Origin: JANSYL01 sp963921255
GTDB taxonomy: Bacteria > Pseudomonadota > Alphaproteobacteria > Rhodobacterales > Rhodobacteraceae
Length of the DNA stretch: 64,000 nucleotides
Direction of reading: 5' to 3'
Assembly (NCBI GenBank): GCA_963921255.3
Contig: CAWUEW020000003.1
Coordinates: 1,364,001-1,428,000 of the forward strand
The position numbers and the translations under genes are program-made. Below the pieces are notes generated by a model. That model saw only the letters and a program-made list of their open reading frames with translations. It did no database searches and was not told where the DNA came from. Shown piece after piece: positions 7,993-17,057 of the stretch (its first letter is position 1; each line of letters opens with the position of its first letter).

Positions 7993-8660
7993 ACCTCGTC
8001 GAATGTCCGGACCGCGACCTCATGATGCTGGACCTGGCCGATACCCTGGCCAGCGAACTGGCGGATTGCCTGCGCCGACACGACAGCGCGACGTTTTGCG
8101 TTCCCGGTGGCACGACGCCGGGCCCGATCTTCGATGTGTTGAGCGAAGTGGCCTTGGACTGGGATCGCGTGGCTGTCATCCTGAACGACGAGCGTTGGGT
8201 GCCGGAAGACAATCCGCGGTCGAATACGGCGCAGTTGCGCGCCCGGCTGCTGACCTCCAAGGCGGCGGCGGCCACCCTGATCCCGCTCTATACCGAGGCG
8301 GACAGCCCCGAGGCGGGCATCGACATCCTGACGCCGGGCCTCGACGGGCATTTGCCGATCTCGGTCCTTCTGTTGGGCATGGGGGCCGACATGCATACCG
8401 CCAGCCTGTTTCCCGGGGCTGACAATCTGACGGCAGCGCTCGACGCCCATGCCCCCCCGTTGATGGCAATGCGCGCCGACGGGGCGGGTGAGCCACGTAT
8501 CACGTTGACGGCTCCCGTGCTCGCCGGCGCCATGAGCAAGCATATCGTGATCACCGGAGCCGAAAAACGCGCTGCGATTGAACGTGCGGCGCATCTCCCC
8601 GCAGCCGAAGCGCCCGTCCGTGCCGTCTTGGGTGGCGCGACGGTGCACTGGGCCGAATAG
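7989..8660 (+). CDS. pgl: 6-phosphogluconolactonase
   Basis: It hydrolyses 6-phosphogluconolactone to 6-phosphogluconate, the step after Zwf. The protein is 223 residues of the DevB/SOL family. Recognisable blocks are PGGTTPG near 39-45, LNDERWVPED near 61-70, and GMGADMHTASLFPG, where the usual glycine of GxDGHTASLF is methionine. That substitution is mild and the rest of the active site is kept. It is translationally coupled to zwf by a four-base overlap and followed closely by pgi. Confidence 0.95.
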   Translation: MNLVECPDRDLMMLDLADTLASELADCLRRHDSATFCVPGGTTPGPIFDVLSEVALDWDRVAVILNDERWVPEDNPRSNTAQLRARLLTSKAAAATLIPLYTEADSPEAGIDILTPGLDGHLPISVLLLGMGADMHTASLFPGADNLTAALDAHAPPLMAMRADGAGEPRITLTAPVLAGAMSKHIVITGAEKRAAIERAAHLPAAEAPVRAVLGGATVHWAE

Positions 8661-8671
8661 GACAGACAGAC

Positions 8672-10306
8672 ATGGAAGATTTATGGGCCGCCCTGAGCGC
8701 ACATCGTGCCGCGCAATCCGACCGCACGATCCTCAGCCTGTTTGCGGATGACGGGCGCGCCGCGCAGTTTTCGGCCCGGACCGATGGGGTGTTGTTCGAC
8801 TATTCCAAAACCCAGATTGATGCCGCCGCCCTGTCGCTGCTTCTGGAACTGGCGCGGAAACGAGGTGTTGAGGCCAAGCGGGACGACATGTTCGCAGGGG
8901 CCAAGATCAACGCGACGGAAGACCGGGCCGTGCTGCACACCGCGCTGCGCGCCGAGGCCGGGCCGATCTTCGTCGATCGTGTAGACGTGGTCCCAGAGGT
9001 CAAGACAACCCAGGCGCGGATGGCCGCATTCGTCAACAGCGTGCGCGACGGGTCGCTGTCCGGGCAGGGCGGGCCCTACACGGATGTCGTGAACATCGGG
9101 ATCGGCGGCTCGGATCTGGGGCCGGCGATGGCAACCCTAGCGCTGGCCCCGTTCCACAATGGGCCGCGGGTTCACTATGTCTCCAATGTGGATGGGGCCC
9201 ATATCGCCGACACCCTCAAAGGTCTGGACCCGACCCGGACCCTCGTGGTGGTGGCGTCAAAGACCTTCACAACCATCGAGACGATGACAAACGCCCAAAC
9301 GGCGCGCGACTGGATGGCGGGGGCCGTGGCCGACCCGGGATCACAGTTCGCCGCCCTGTCCAGCGCGGTCGACAAGACGGCCGCCTTCGGGATCGACCCG
9401 TCCCGGGTGTTCGGGTTCGAAGATTGGGTCGGTGGGCGGTATTCCCTGTGGGGCCCGATTGGCCTGGGAATCATGCTGGCGGTGGGCGCGGACGCCTTCG
9501 AAGACATGCTGGCCGGCGGTCGTGCGATGGACACCCATTTCCGCGAGGCCGATCTTGCCGACAATCTGCCTGTGCTTCTGGCCCTGGTCGGCATCTGGCA
9601 TCACCAGATCTGCGGCTATCCCACCCGGGCCGTGTTGCCCTACGAGCAGCGCCTCGCGCGACTGCCGGCCTATCTTCAGCAGCTGGAGATGGAGTCGAAC
9701 GGCAAGAGCGTCGCCATGGACGGCGCGCCGGTTGAGCATACGGTCGGGCCGATTGTCTGGGGGGAGCCGGGCACCAACGGCCAGCACGCGTTCTACCAGT
9801 TGATCCACCAGGGCGCGCAGACCGTGCCCTGCGAGTTCATGGTCGGCGCACGGGGTCACGAACCAGAGCTGGCACATCAACACCTTCTGCTTATGGCCAA
9901 TTGCCTTGCGCAATCCGAGGCGCTGATGCGCGGGCGGTCCCTGGATACCGCGCGCGAAATGATGGCTGCGAAGGGTTTTGAAGGGGCCGAGCTTGAGCGG
10001 CAGGCGGCCCATCGGGTGTTCTCGGGCAATCGCCCGTCCACCACGTTGCTCTACGATCAGCTGACCCCCTTCGTGCTTGGCCAGATCATTGCGCTGTATG
10101 AGCATAGGGTTTTTGTCGAAGGGGCGATCCTGAACATCAATTCCTTCGACCAGTGGGGCGTGGAACTGGGCAAGGAGCTTGCCCTCGCGCTGGAACCGGT
10201 GCTGGCGGGACGGGAGGCCGGCGCCGACAAGGATGGCTCAACCCAGATGCTGGTCGCGGAAATTCAGGCGCGTCAGACCTCGGGCACGGCGCCGTCTTCG
10301 GACTGA
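8672..10306 (+). CDS. pgi: Glucose-6-phosphate isomerase
   Basis: It interconverts fructose 6-phosphate and glucose 6-phosphate and so feeds gluconeogenic carbon into Zwf. The protein is 544 residues, as for the proteobacterial enzyme. Signature blocks are NIGIGGSDLGPAM near 140-152, FEDWVGGRYSLWGPIGLG near 250-267 and GTNGQHAFYQLIHQG near 368-382. It is the last gene of the zwf-pgl-pgi operon. Its last 34 bases overlap the end of the convergent thioesterase gene, leaving no room for a separate terminator. Confidence 0.97.
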   Translation: MEDLWAALSAHRAAQSDRTILSLFADDGRAAQFSARTDGVLFDYSKTQIDAAALSLLLELARKRGVEAKRDDMFAGAKINATEDRAVLHTALRAEAGPIFVDRVDVVPEVKTTQARMAAFVNSVRDGSLSGQGGPYTDVVNIGIGGSDLGPAMATLALAPFHNGPRVHYVSNVDGAHIADTLKGLDPTRTLVVVASKTFTTIETMTNAQTARDWMAGAVADPGSQFAALSSAVDKTAAFGIDPSRVFGFEDWVGGRYSLWGPIGLGIMLAVGADAFEDMLAGGRAMDTHFREADLADNLPVLLALVGIWHHQICGYPTRAVLPYEQRLARLPAYLQQLEMESNGKSVAMDGAPVEHTVGPIVWGEPGTNGQHAFYQLIHQGAQTVPCEFMVGARGHEPELAHQHLLLMANCLAQSEALMRGRSLDTAREMMAAKGFEGAELERQAAHRVFSGNRPSTTLLYDQLTPFVLGQIIALYEHRVFVEGAILNINSFDQWGVELGKELALALEPVLAGREAGADKDGSTQMLVAEIQARQTSGTAPSSD

Positions 10307-10758
10307 AACGCGGCGATCCCGGCCGCGGGGATCGGGTAGCGCCCCGATCCGTCGCGCTGCAACAGCACCACGACTGTTTCCGCACGCACCATTTCACGCG
10401 GGTCGCCGTCCAGACAGTAGACGGCATTTTCGATGGTGAAGGACGTGCGCCGATAGCTGCGCGTCCGCCCCACCACGACATAGCGCATGCCGTTCGTCAT
10501 TTCGGCCAGGTACCGGACCGCGACCGAGCGGAGGACCAGACGCGGCGATGTTGGGCCATAGTCGGTCACCTGGCGCGCCTCGAGATAGGGCAGGCGGAAG
10601 CTTTCAAACCACGTCAGGTAGGCGGCGTTGTTCACATGGTTCAGCGCGTCCAACTCACCAAACCGGACGCGATCAACAATGCCATACCCCCAAGGTTCAG
10701 GAATCCCCGCCGCCCGAAGGTGCGGTGTCGTAATCGGGGTTAAAAAAGGCAGGGTCAT
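10273..10758 (-). CDS. Acyl-CoA thioesterase, 4-hydroxybenzoyl-CoA thioesterase (hotdog) family
   Basis: The 161-residue protein has the YbgC/FadM-type hotdog signature: VRFGELDALNHVNNAAYLTW near residues 31-50, with the catalytic-type aspartate in ELD followed by HVNN. Members hydrolyse acyl-CoA thioesters in the cytosol. The ~25 residues before the domain (PITTPHLRAAGIPEPWG) are an N-terminal extension. The start at 10758 lies 62 bases inside the 3' end of the DUF2235 gene and has no clear ribosome-binding site, so reinitiation after the upstream gene is plausible. The 3' end overlaps pgi. Confidence 0.8.
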   Translation of the reverse strand: MTLPFLTPITTPHLRAAGIPEPWGYGIVDRVRFGELDALNHVNNAAYLTWFESFRLPYLEARQVTDYGPTSPRLVLRSVAVRYLAEMTNGMRYVVVGRTRSYRRTSFTIENAVYCLDGDPREMVRAETVVVLLQRDGSGRYPIPAAGIAAFQSEDGAVPEV

Positions 10759-12031
10759 CTTTTGGCATATCGTCCCAGGTCAGATGCGCCACGTTTATCG
10801 GATCATAGGCGCGGCGGCCATCCGCGCGGCGCTGAAAAACCGATGGATGCACCAAGGCGCCCTCGGGCAGTTTACGCGGTTCGGACCGGGGCAGATACCA
10901 AATGAACCCCGGGCGACCCTCGGCCCATTGGCGGCGCTTGAGTGTTTTGGGGATCCACTCCACCAGCGGCCACAACGCCCGCATGGAGTTGTGGATCGGG
11001 CCGCCGAAGTCGGGTCCGGTCTTGCGGTGATTGTCGGGGGTGTAGGATTCGCGCTCGGTCCCCTTGCCAAGCAGATCCGTGTTCCGAAACCGCTGCTTCC
11101 AATCAAGCTTGATGTTTAACTGATCCAACTGATCGAGGGCCCACACCACCGAAATCTTGCCAAGCCCGCCGCGGTCTTCCCGCGCCGCGCCGCCGATGTC
11201 GCTGTGATAGCCCGCAAACCACATCTGTCGGACGATCTGGGGGACCGTCTCCTTGTTGAAGCGGTTGCCCCCGTATTCCGTCCCCTCCCACAGAATCGGA
11301 CGATAGAAGCTGCGGCGTTCGTCGATGGATATGGCCTGCAGAACATGGGCGACCGACGGGTTTGTGCGGGTGGACGCGTGGGACGCGAATTCCACAATGC
11401 TTTGGTTCTTGAGCAGGTTTTCCAACGGGCGGCGGAAATTCATCACCGACGCGACGGTATCGAACAGGACCAATGCCTCAATGGGCGGATGCGCGGGATC
11501 GAACACCTGATCATAGCGTCGGAGCAACGCGTAAGGCCGCTTGTTGCCATGGTAGTCGTGATCCAAAGCCAAGGCGCGGTAGGTTCGAAAGGCTTGCGCG
11601 GCCATATGCAGAGAGTTGGGGCGCAACAATCCGAATTCGTTGATGAAGCCAGCCAGAACGCGGGCGGCGTAGGCGCCGCGCGAGAAACCGACCAAAACGA
11701 TGCTGTCATGTTTCAGGGGCGGGTCACCTGCGCGCCGGCGTTTGTCGGCTTTGTCAAAGGCTTCAAAGTCGAAATGCCGCGAGATGAAGCGATACCCCTC
11801 CAGCACGTCGTCCTCCAGCCCGCGGCCAAAGGCCAGCCCCTGTATCGCACTGACCCGTGCCCAGGCATCGCCGGCGACTGTCTGACCGTCCAAGGTGCCA
11901 ACGCCTTGAACATAATACGGTATTTGCGTCTTTGTGATGCGCAGCCCGCGAAAGATGCGAACCACATGTGTCTGACGGTCCCCCACCTCATTGCTGGTGC
12001 CGTCCATGCATAGGATCAAACGTTTGGCCAT
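10697..12031 (-). CDS. DUF2235 alpha/beta hydrolase (Tle1-like phospholipase fold)
   Basis: The 444-residue protein begins LILCMDGTSNE and carries the nucleophile motif GFSRGAYAARVLAG near residues 116-129. This is the hallmark of DUF2235, a family that includes type VI secretion phospholipase effectors (Tle1) and many cytosolic proteins of unknown role. A downstream FAGYHSDIGG supplies the conserved Asp/His region. There is no signal peptide, and no VgrG, PAAR or immunity gene nearby, so an effector role is not supported. AAGGAA precedes ATG 12031 at good spacing. The 3' end overlaps the thioesterase gene by 62 bases. Confidence 0.8.
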   Translation of the reverse strand: MAKRLILCMDGTSNEVGDRQTHVVRIFRGLRITKTQIPYYVQGVGTLDGQTVAGDAWARVSAIQGLAFGRGLEDDVLEGYRFISRHFDFEAFDKADKRRRAGDPPLKHDSIVLVGFSRGAYAARVLAGFINEFGLLRPNSLHMAAQAFRTYRALALDHDYHGNKRPYALLRRYDQVFDPAHPPIEALVLFDTVASVMNFRRPLENLLKNQSIVEFASHASTRTNPSVAHVLQAISIDERRSFYRPILWEGTEYGGNRFNKETVPQIVRQMWFAGYHSDIGGAAREDRGGLGKISVVWALDQLDQLNIKLDWKQRFRNTDLLGKGTERESYTPDNHRKTGPDFGGPIHNSMRALWPLVEWIPKTLKRRQWAEGRPGFIWYLPRSEPRKLPEGALVHPSVFQRRADGRRAYDPINVAHLTWDDMPKDDPAFFNPDYDTAPSGGGDS

Positions 12032-12090
12032 AATGATTTCCTTAAAATATGGAAATCAGGATGCCGGAGCCGTGCATTTTTTCAAGAGGG

Positions 12091-12164
12091 TGGAGCGGGT
12101 AACGGGAATCGAACCCGTAACTTAAGCTTGGGAAGCTCGCGTGATACCTTTTCACCATACCCGC
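12091..12164 (-). tRNA. tRNA-Gly (CCC)
   Basis: The minus strand reads a full 74-base cloverleaf from GCGGGTA to an encoded CCA. Acceptor arms GCGGGTA/TACCCGC pair fully, the T arm is CGGGTTCGATTCCCG and the anticodon loop is TTCCCAA, giving CCC. It reads GGG glycine codons. Confidence 0.95.
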
Positions 12165-12202
12165 GCTCTGGACGGCTGAGATAGCCAAGCGCCGGACCAG
12201 CG

Positions 12203-12760
12203 TCAATGGTCGGTCAGGCCCAAACGTCGGGCAAATCCGGCGTAATCGGCGCTTTTGTCGGCCTCGGTCGGGGGCGGCGCTTCGGGGCCATAGCTGTAGT
12301 CGACGCCGGTGCCTTCCACGAGGCGATTGAACAGGTTGAACAGCGCACAGACCTGCACCGCATGATAGAGCGCCGCCTCATCCCATCCGGCGTCGAACAC
12401 GGCCTGCGCGTCAGCGGGCGTCAGGCGGGACGGCAGGGTGTTGAGCTTGTGGATATAGGCCAGAAGCGGGCGCAGCGCGTCCTCCACCGGGGCCGTGTCG
12501 GGATCGGCGATCAGCGCGTCGATCAGACCTTCGTCGACACCAAGCGCCTCGGCATAGATGCGGTGCGACCCGAGGCAAAAGGCGCAGGCGTTCAGGCCCG
12601 AGACATAGGCCGCGATCAACTCGCATGTTTTTGCGGACAAGGTGCTGCCCGCGTGCATGACACTTTCGACATGCATCAACAGGGGCCCTGCGTGATCAGG
12701 GAAGCGCGCGAACAGATCCGACACGCGCGATGGGCTCGGCAGGCTTGGAAGAAGGGGCAT
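12203..12760 (-). CDS. AhpD/carboxymuconolactone-decarboxylase-like (peroxidase-related) protein
   Basis: The 185-residue, mostly helical protein has the alkylhydroperoxidase-like motif CAFCLGSH, a CxxC followed three residues later by histidine, in the segment after AAYVSGLN. This is the redox centre of AhpD-fold proteins. Related family members act as peroxidases or decarboxylases. The start is placed at ATG 12760, which gives the family-typical N terminus (MPLLPSLP). The longer open frame upstream is arginine-rich, runs antisense into the next gene and is not credible. It follows the corrinoid-reactivation gene with a 31-base gap and may be cotranscribed with it. Confidence 0.75.
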   Translation of the reverse strand: MPLLPSLPSPSRVSDLFARFPDHAGPLLMHVESVMHAGSTLSAKTCELIAAYVSGLNACAFCLGSHRIYAEALGVDEGLIDALIADPDTAPVEDALRPLLAYIHKLNTLPSRLTPADAQAVFDAGWDEAALYHAVQVCALFNLFNRLVEGTGVDYSYGPEAPPPTEADKSADYAGFARRLGLTDH

Positions 12761-12791
12761 GGCACGACGCCTTTCGGGTGTGGAACCCCGA

Positions 12792-14849
12792 CTATGCGCG
12801 CCTGCGTCTGCGGCGTCCACCGCCTGCGCCCGCACCCGGCTGCGCCCCGGAGGCGCCGAAGGCCACGCTCGGCAAGGGGGCGATTTGCGCCAGCTCCGGG
12901 AACGGATCGGTCGCGTGCGGGATCGCGTTGGCGTTGACGAAGTGTTCCTGGAACTTGGGTTCAACCGCGGTTTCGACCTTGTGGATCTGTCCCACGGTTG
13001 CCTCGATCTGGCTGCGTGCCGCACGATTGCACAGCGCGATCCGTGCGCCGTGGCCTGCGGCGTTGCCCGCACTGGTCACGCGGTCCAGCGGGGCGTCCGG
13101 GATCATGCCCAGAACCATCGCGTGTTTCGGGCTGATATGGGCGCCGAAGGCCCCGGCCAACACAACGCTGTCGACCTTGTCGACGCCGCGTTGATCCATC
13201 AGAAGCCGGGCCCCGGCATACAGGGCGGACTTCGCCAGCTGGATCGCGCGGATGTCGCCTTGGGTGACCATGATGCGCGGCCCGCCCTCGGCCGTACCGT
13301 CGTACACGAGGTACGAATGGGTGCGTCCTTCGGGTTCGGACCGTGCGGTTCCCGTGGCCTCGGCCGACCCGATCAGCCCCGAGGCATCCAGCAATCCGGC
13401 CATCCGCATTTCCGCCACGGCTTCGATGATGCCCGAGCCGCAGATTCCGGTCACGCCGGTATCCTTGGTCGCCGCGGCAAAGCCGGGATCGTCGGACCAG
13501 AGGTCCGATCCGATCACACGGAAGCGCGGCTCTTTGGTGCTCGGGTCGATCTCGATCCTTTCAATGGCGCCCGGCGCGGCGCGCTGGCCCGAACTGATCT
13601 GCGCCCCCTCAAAGGCCGGTCCGGTGGGCGACGAGCAGGCCAGCACACCGTCCTTGTTGCCCAGAAGGATTTCCGCATTGGTGCCCACATCGACGATCAG
13701 GGTCAGGTCTTCGGCTGTATTCGGGGCTTCGCTCAGGGCGACGGCGGCCGCATCGGCACCCACATGCCCGGCGATGCAGGGCAAAAGGTAGGTCTGGGCC
13801 GTCGGGGCGATGGTTGTGATGCCCAAATCCCGCGCGGGGAGGGTCAGGCTGCCCGAGGTTGCAAGCGCGAAGGGGGCCTGGCCCAGTTCGACAGGATCGA
13901 TCCCCAGAAGGAGATGGTGCATCACCGGGTTGCAGACGATCACCATCTCGAAGACCAAGGCGGGGTCAATCTCGGCCTCGGCGGCAATCTCCGAGGCGAG
14001 GGTCGCAATGGCCGATTGAACGGCATCGGTCATTTCCGCGTCCCCACCGGGGTTCATCATGGCGTAGCTGACCCGGCTCATCAGGTCTTCCCCGAAGCGG
14101 ATTTGCGGGTTCATCAGCCCGGAGGACGCGAGCACACGCCCATCGCCCAGGTCGCACAGATGCGCGGCGATGGTCGTTGACCCAAGGTCGATGGCCAGCC
14201 CGCAGAGCCCGCCTTCGTGCAGCCCGGGCCAGACGTCGAGGATCTGATAGGTGTCCGACCCGGCCGCCTGGTGCAGTGCCACGCTGATCTGCCAGCCGCC
14301 TTTGCGCAGGGCCGGTTGCAGCTTTTTCAGGACGGGCAGGGCACAGGTGACGCCCTCGATGTCCCACTGGGTGCGCAGCGCCGCCTGCACGCGCTCCAGG
14401 TCGCCGGAGGGCTCGTGCATGTCCGGCTCCTGGACATCGACCAGCACAAGTCGCGTGGCGGGATCCATGGTGATGGGCCGCGCCGAGGCTGCCTTGCGCA
14501 CGACCTGGCGGTGCACCTGGCTTTCGGGCGGCACATCCACCACGATGTCACCTTGCACAGTCGCCTGACAGCCAAGGCGGCGCCCCTCCTTCAGTCCGCG
14601 CACACGATCATAACGGGCTTCGACCTCGTTCCAGGCCGACAAGGCGCCGTCGTGGACTGTCACGCCATGCTTGGGGAAGTCGCCATAGGATGGGGCAACC
14701 TGGCATTTCGAGCAAATGCCCCGCCCGCCGCACACACTGTCCAGATCGACCCCCAACTGTCGCGCGGCGGTCAACACGGGCGTTCCAACGGGAAAACGCC
14801 CCCGTTTTCCGGATGGTGTGAAAATGACGAGCGGGTCGGTCTCAGCCAC
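12792..14849 (-). CDS. RamA-like corrinoid-activating protein (2Fe-2S + DUF4445/ASKHA ATPase)
   Basis: Proteins of this type use ATP and a [2Fe-2S] cluster to re-reduce inactive Co(II) corrinoid to Co(I). The GTG at 14849 is chosen because GAGAGG lies six bases upstream. A TTG at 14918 would add 23 residues with no such support. From GTG the protein has 685 residues. Cluster ligands are C40, C46, C49 and C94. The ASKHA fold follows: LAIDLGSTT, LIVDVGTNAE and VLAGAFGAH. The C-terminus is GGGRRRRRRA, six arginines encoded by mixed codons. It lies downstream of the methyltransferase and MetF-like genes, consistent with reactivating a methionine-synthase cobalamin (inference). Confidence 0.85.
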   Translation of the reverse strand: MAETDPLVIFTPSGKRGRFPVGTPVLTAARQLGVDLDSVCGGRGICSKCQVAPSYGDFPKHGVTVHDGALSAWNEVEARYDRVRGLKEGRRLGCQATVQGDIVVDVPPESQVHRQVVRKAASARPITMDPATRLVLVDVQEPDMHEPSGDLERVQAALRTQWDIEGVTCALPVLKKLQPALRKGGWQISVALHQAAGSDTYQILDVWPGLHEGGLCGLAIDLGSTTIAAHLCDLGDGRVLASSGLMNPQIRFGEDLMSRVSYAMMNPGGDAEMTDAVQSAIATLASEIAAEAEIDPALVFEMVIVCNPVMHHLLLGIDPVELGQAPFALATSGSLTLPARDLGITTIAPTAQTYLLPCIAGHVGADAAAVALSEAPNTAEDLTLIVDVGTNAEILLGNKDGVLACSSPTGPAFEGAQISSGQRAAPGAIERIEIDPSTKEPRFRVIGSDLWSDDPGFAAATKDTGVTGICGSGIIEAVAEMRMAGLLDASGLIGSAEATGTARSEPEGRTHSYLVYDGTAEGGPRIMVTQGDIRAIQLAKSALYAGARLLMDQRGVDKVDSVVLAGAFGAHISPKHAMVLGMIPDAPLDRVTSAGNAAGHGARIALCNRAARSQIEATVGQIHKVETAVEPKFQEHFVNANAIPHATDPFPELAQIAPLPSVAFGASGAQPGAGAGGGRRRRRRA

Positions 14850-14996
14850 GTCAGGCCTCTCTTCCAGTTCGACAATGGTCGGCGCCCCACGATCTAGCGG
14901 GCGGCGCGCCTTCAGCAATTGGTCCGCCGGGATTTGTCCCGACGGATCGGTCTTGAGGTCAGGTGGGGCGGCGGCGTTCCGCGCGCCCGCACACCG

Positions 14997-16070
14997 TCAG
15001 CCCGCGCGGCGGCGGCGGCGGCCACCGGCACGGCCACCCTGCGGGGCCGCGTCCGGATCCTTGTTGAAGTTGATCCAAGCCGCCCCGCCATCATCCTGGT
15101 TCAGAAGGAAATTCGCAGCACGGATGGCCTCCATTTCCTTGCCGGCCCGCGGCTTGGTCGAGCCCATGCCAAACAGTTTCACAAAGGCTTCGTCATCCAT
15201 ATCCGGCGGAAGGATCACGCCTGCGGCTTCGACCTGAGCCTTTTTCTCAGCGATCTTCTTCGGACCCGTCGGCAAGGCCACCGGGTTCATGATCGCGCTG
15301 GTCATGCCCGCGCCGAACGCCATCGGCAGGAACGCGTTGTTGATGCCGTGGCGGTTCGGCAGCCCGAAGGAAATGTTCGACGCGCCGCAGGTGGTGTTGA
15401 CGCCCAGTTCCTCGCGCAGGCGGCGGACCAGCGTGAAGACCTGATGACCCGCCGTGGCCATGGCGCCGATGGGCATCACCAGCGGATCGACCACGATGTC
15501 ATGGGCCGGGATGCCGAAATCGGCCGCGCGTTCGACAATCTTCTTCGCGACGGCGAAGCGCACTTCGGGATCCTCGGAAATGCCGGTGTCATCGTTCGAG
15601 ATGGCGACGACCGGAACGTTGTACTTCTTGACCAGTGGCAAGACGATTTCCAGGCGTTCCTCTTCACCGGTCACCGAGTTCAGCAACGGGCGCCCCTGCG
15701 CGGCTTCGAGACCGTTTTCCAACGCGCCGGGCACCGAGCTGTCGATGCACAGCGGGCAATCCGTGACGGACTGAACCACCTCGATCAATTGCGGCATCAG
15801 GGTCGGCTCGACGAAGTTGTTGTCGGCGTAACGCGGATCCTCGGCCATTTTGTTCGAGAACACGGCGCCCGAGTTCACGTCCAGAACCGTGGCCCCCGCG
15901 GCGACCTGGGCGATGGCGTCGCGTTCGACCCGGGAAAAATCCCCGCGCTCAAGTTCTTCGTTCAGGATCTTGCGTCCGGTTGGGTTGATGCGTTCGCCAA
16001 TGACGCAGAACGGCTCGTCAAAGCCGATCACGGTGGTCTTGGTTTTTGATTCGATGACGGTGCGGGTCAT
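14997..16070 (-). CDS. Methyltetrahydrofolate:corrinoid methyltransferase (pterin-binding domain protein)
   Basis: The 357-residue protein folds as a DHPS-type TIM barrel. GERINPTGRK near 25-34, LDVNSG, IDSSVPGALE and SNISFGLPNR mark the pterin site, as in the methyl-THF domain of MetH and in MtgA-type methyltransferases. Expected chemistry is methyl transfer from 5-methyl-THF to Co(I) of a separate corrinoid protein. In roseobacters this domain, as I recall, is one piece of a split methionine synthase. The homocysteine- and B12-binding pieces are not in this window. The C-terminus is GGRAGGRRRRRAG, echoing the polyarginine tail of its neighbour. It sits between the MetF-like and RamA-like genes. 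Confidence 0.88.
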   Translation of the reverse strand: MTRTVIESKTKTTVIGFDEPFCVIGERINPTGRKILNEELERGDFSRVERDAIAQVAAGATVLDVNSGAVFSNKMAEDPRYADNNFVEPTLMPQLIEVVQSVTDCPLCIDSSVPGALENGLEAAQGRPLLNSVTGEEERLEIVLPLVKKYNVPVVAISNDDTGISEDPEVRFAVAKKIVERAADFGIPAHDIVVDPLVMPIGAMATAGHQVFTLVRRLREELGVNTTCGASNISFGLPNRHGINNAFLPMAFGAGMTSAIMNPVALPTGPKKIAEKKAQVEAAGVILPPDMDDEAFVKLFGMGSTKPRAGKEMEAIRAANFLLNQDDGGAAWINFNKDPDAAPQGGRAGGRRRRRAG

Positions 16071-16096
16071 GTCAGGGTCTGCTCGCGTCTGAAGGG

Positions 16097-17026
16097 TTAG
16101 GCGATGTTGGCGGGGCGGGCCGGGGCGCCGCCATGCTCGGCCGCGAAGGCTGCATTCGTCTTGATGCCGCCAAGCGGGAAGAAGTGAATGCGTTCAATGT
16201 TCTGCGCGCGGCCTTCGGCTTTGGCCGCCGCGAGGTCGGACAAAATATCGACCGGCTCGAACGGAAGAAGCAGTTTCGACACATCCCGCGCGCGTTTTTG
16301 AAGAACCGACAGGGACGGCCCGACGCCGCAAGCGATGGCGAATTTGATCAGGGTTTGCAGTTTGGCCGGACCGGCGATGCCCAGATGCACCGGCATGCTG
16401 ACACCCGCCGCGGTCAGGCGGTCGGCCCAGGCTATGACCGGGCCTGCCTCGAAGGCGAATTGCGTCGCGATCGCAAACTCGGCGTCGGACCGGTTGGCGA
16501 AGTCCTGCTTCCACTTCAGGGCGGCCATCACTTCGGCTTCGCCGCCATCAGGATCGATGTCCTTGTTGCCTTCGGGGTGGCCGGCCACATGCAGATGCGT
16601 GAAGCCCGCATCGTCGAAGAAGCCGCTTTCCAGCAGTTGCATCGAGGAGTGGTATTCGCCACGCGGCGTCCCGATGCCACCGGCGAGGAACAGGCCCTGT
16701 TTGACGCCTGCTTCTGCCTGATAGCGGCGAATCCAGTCGGCCAGCGTCGCCGGGCCAGGGATGGAACGCGCCGGGAAATGCGGCATCGGCTCGAACCCTT
16801 GGTCGCGCAGACGCTTGGCGGTGGCGACCATGTCGTCGATTTCGGTGCCGTCGATATGGGCGATGTAGACCCGCGTGCCAGCCGGCAGATGATCGCGGAA
16901 GTCGTCAATCTTGGCGGCGGTCCGCGGCATCACTTCGATCGAGTAGCCGTCAAGCAGCGCATCCAGGCCCAGGGGCGCCGGACGGGCCGGGGCGTCAGCC
17001 TTCGCGCGGAAATTCAAAAGGGCCAT
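16097..17026 (-). CDS. Methylenetetrahydrofolate reductase-family protein (MetF-like)
   Basis: The 309-residue flavin TIM-barrel protein would make 5-methyl-THF, the substrate of the gene that follows. YSIEVMPRTAAKI is the family's first-strand motif and THLHVAGHPEGNKD the conserved VAGxPEG loop. ATG 17026 is chosen for its GGGAG ribosome-binding site and because the longer frame (to 17092) would run into the PF13769 gene. It is more divergent than standard MetF and may be a specialised paralogue. It precedes the pterin methyltransferase by 26 bases. Confidence 0.82.
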   Translation of the reverse strand: MALLNFRAKADAPARPAPLGLDALLDGYSIEVMPRTAAKIDDFRDHLPAGTRVYIAHIDGTEIDDMVATAKRLRDQGFEPMPHFPARSIPGPATLADWIRRYQAEAGVKQGLFLAGGIGTPRGEYHSSMQLLESGFFDDAGFTHLHVAGHPEGNKDIDPDGGEAEVMAALKWKQDFANRSDAEFAIATQFAFEAGPVIAWADRLTAAGVSMPVHLGIAGPAKLQTLIKFAIACGVGPSLSVLQKRARDVSKLLLPFEPVDILSDLAAAKAEGRAQNIERIHFFPLGGIKTNAAFAAEHGGAPARPANIA

Positions 17027-17057
17027 CGCTCTCTCCCAGATGGTAGCCAAGGGGGCC

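Noticed and set aside
10697..12031. Type VI secretion effector
   Set aside because: No VgrG, PAAR, adaptor or immunity gene is nearby, and DUF2235 also occurs widely outside secretion loci.
12759..14180. 473-codon plus-strand frame opposite the RamA-like gene
   Set aside because: The composition is typical of a shadow frame, whereas the minus-strand product has intact Fe-S and ASKHA motifs.
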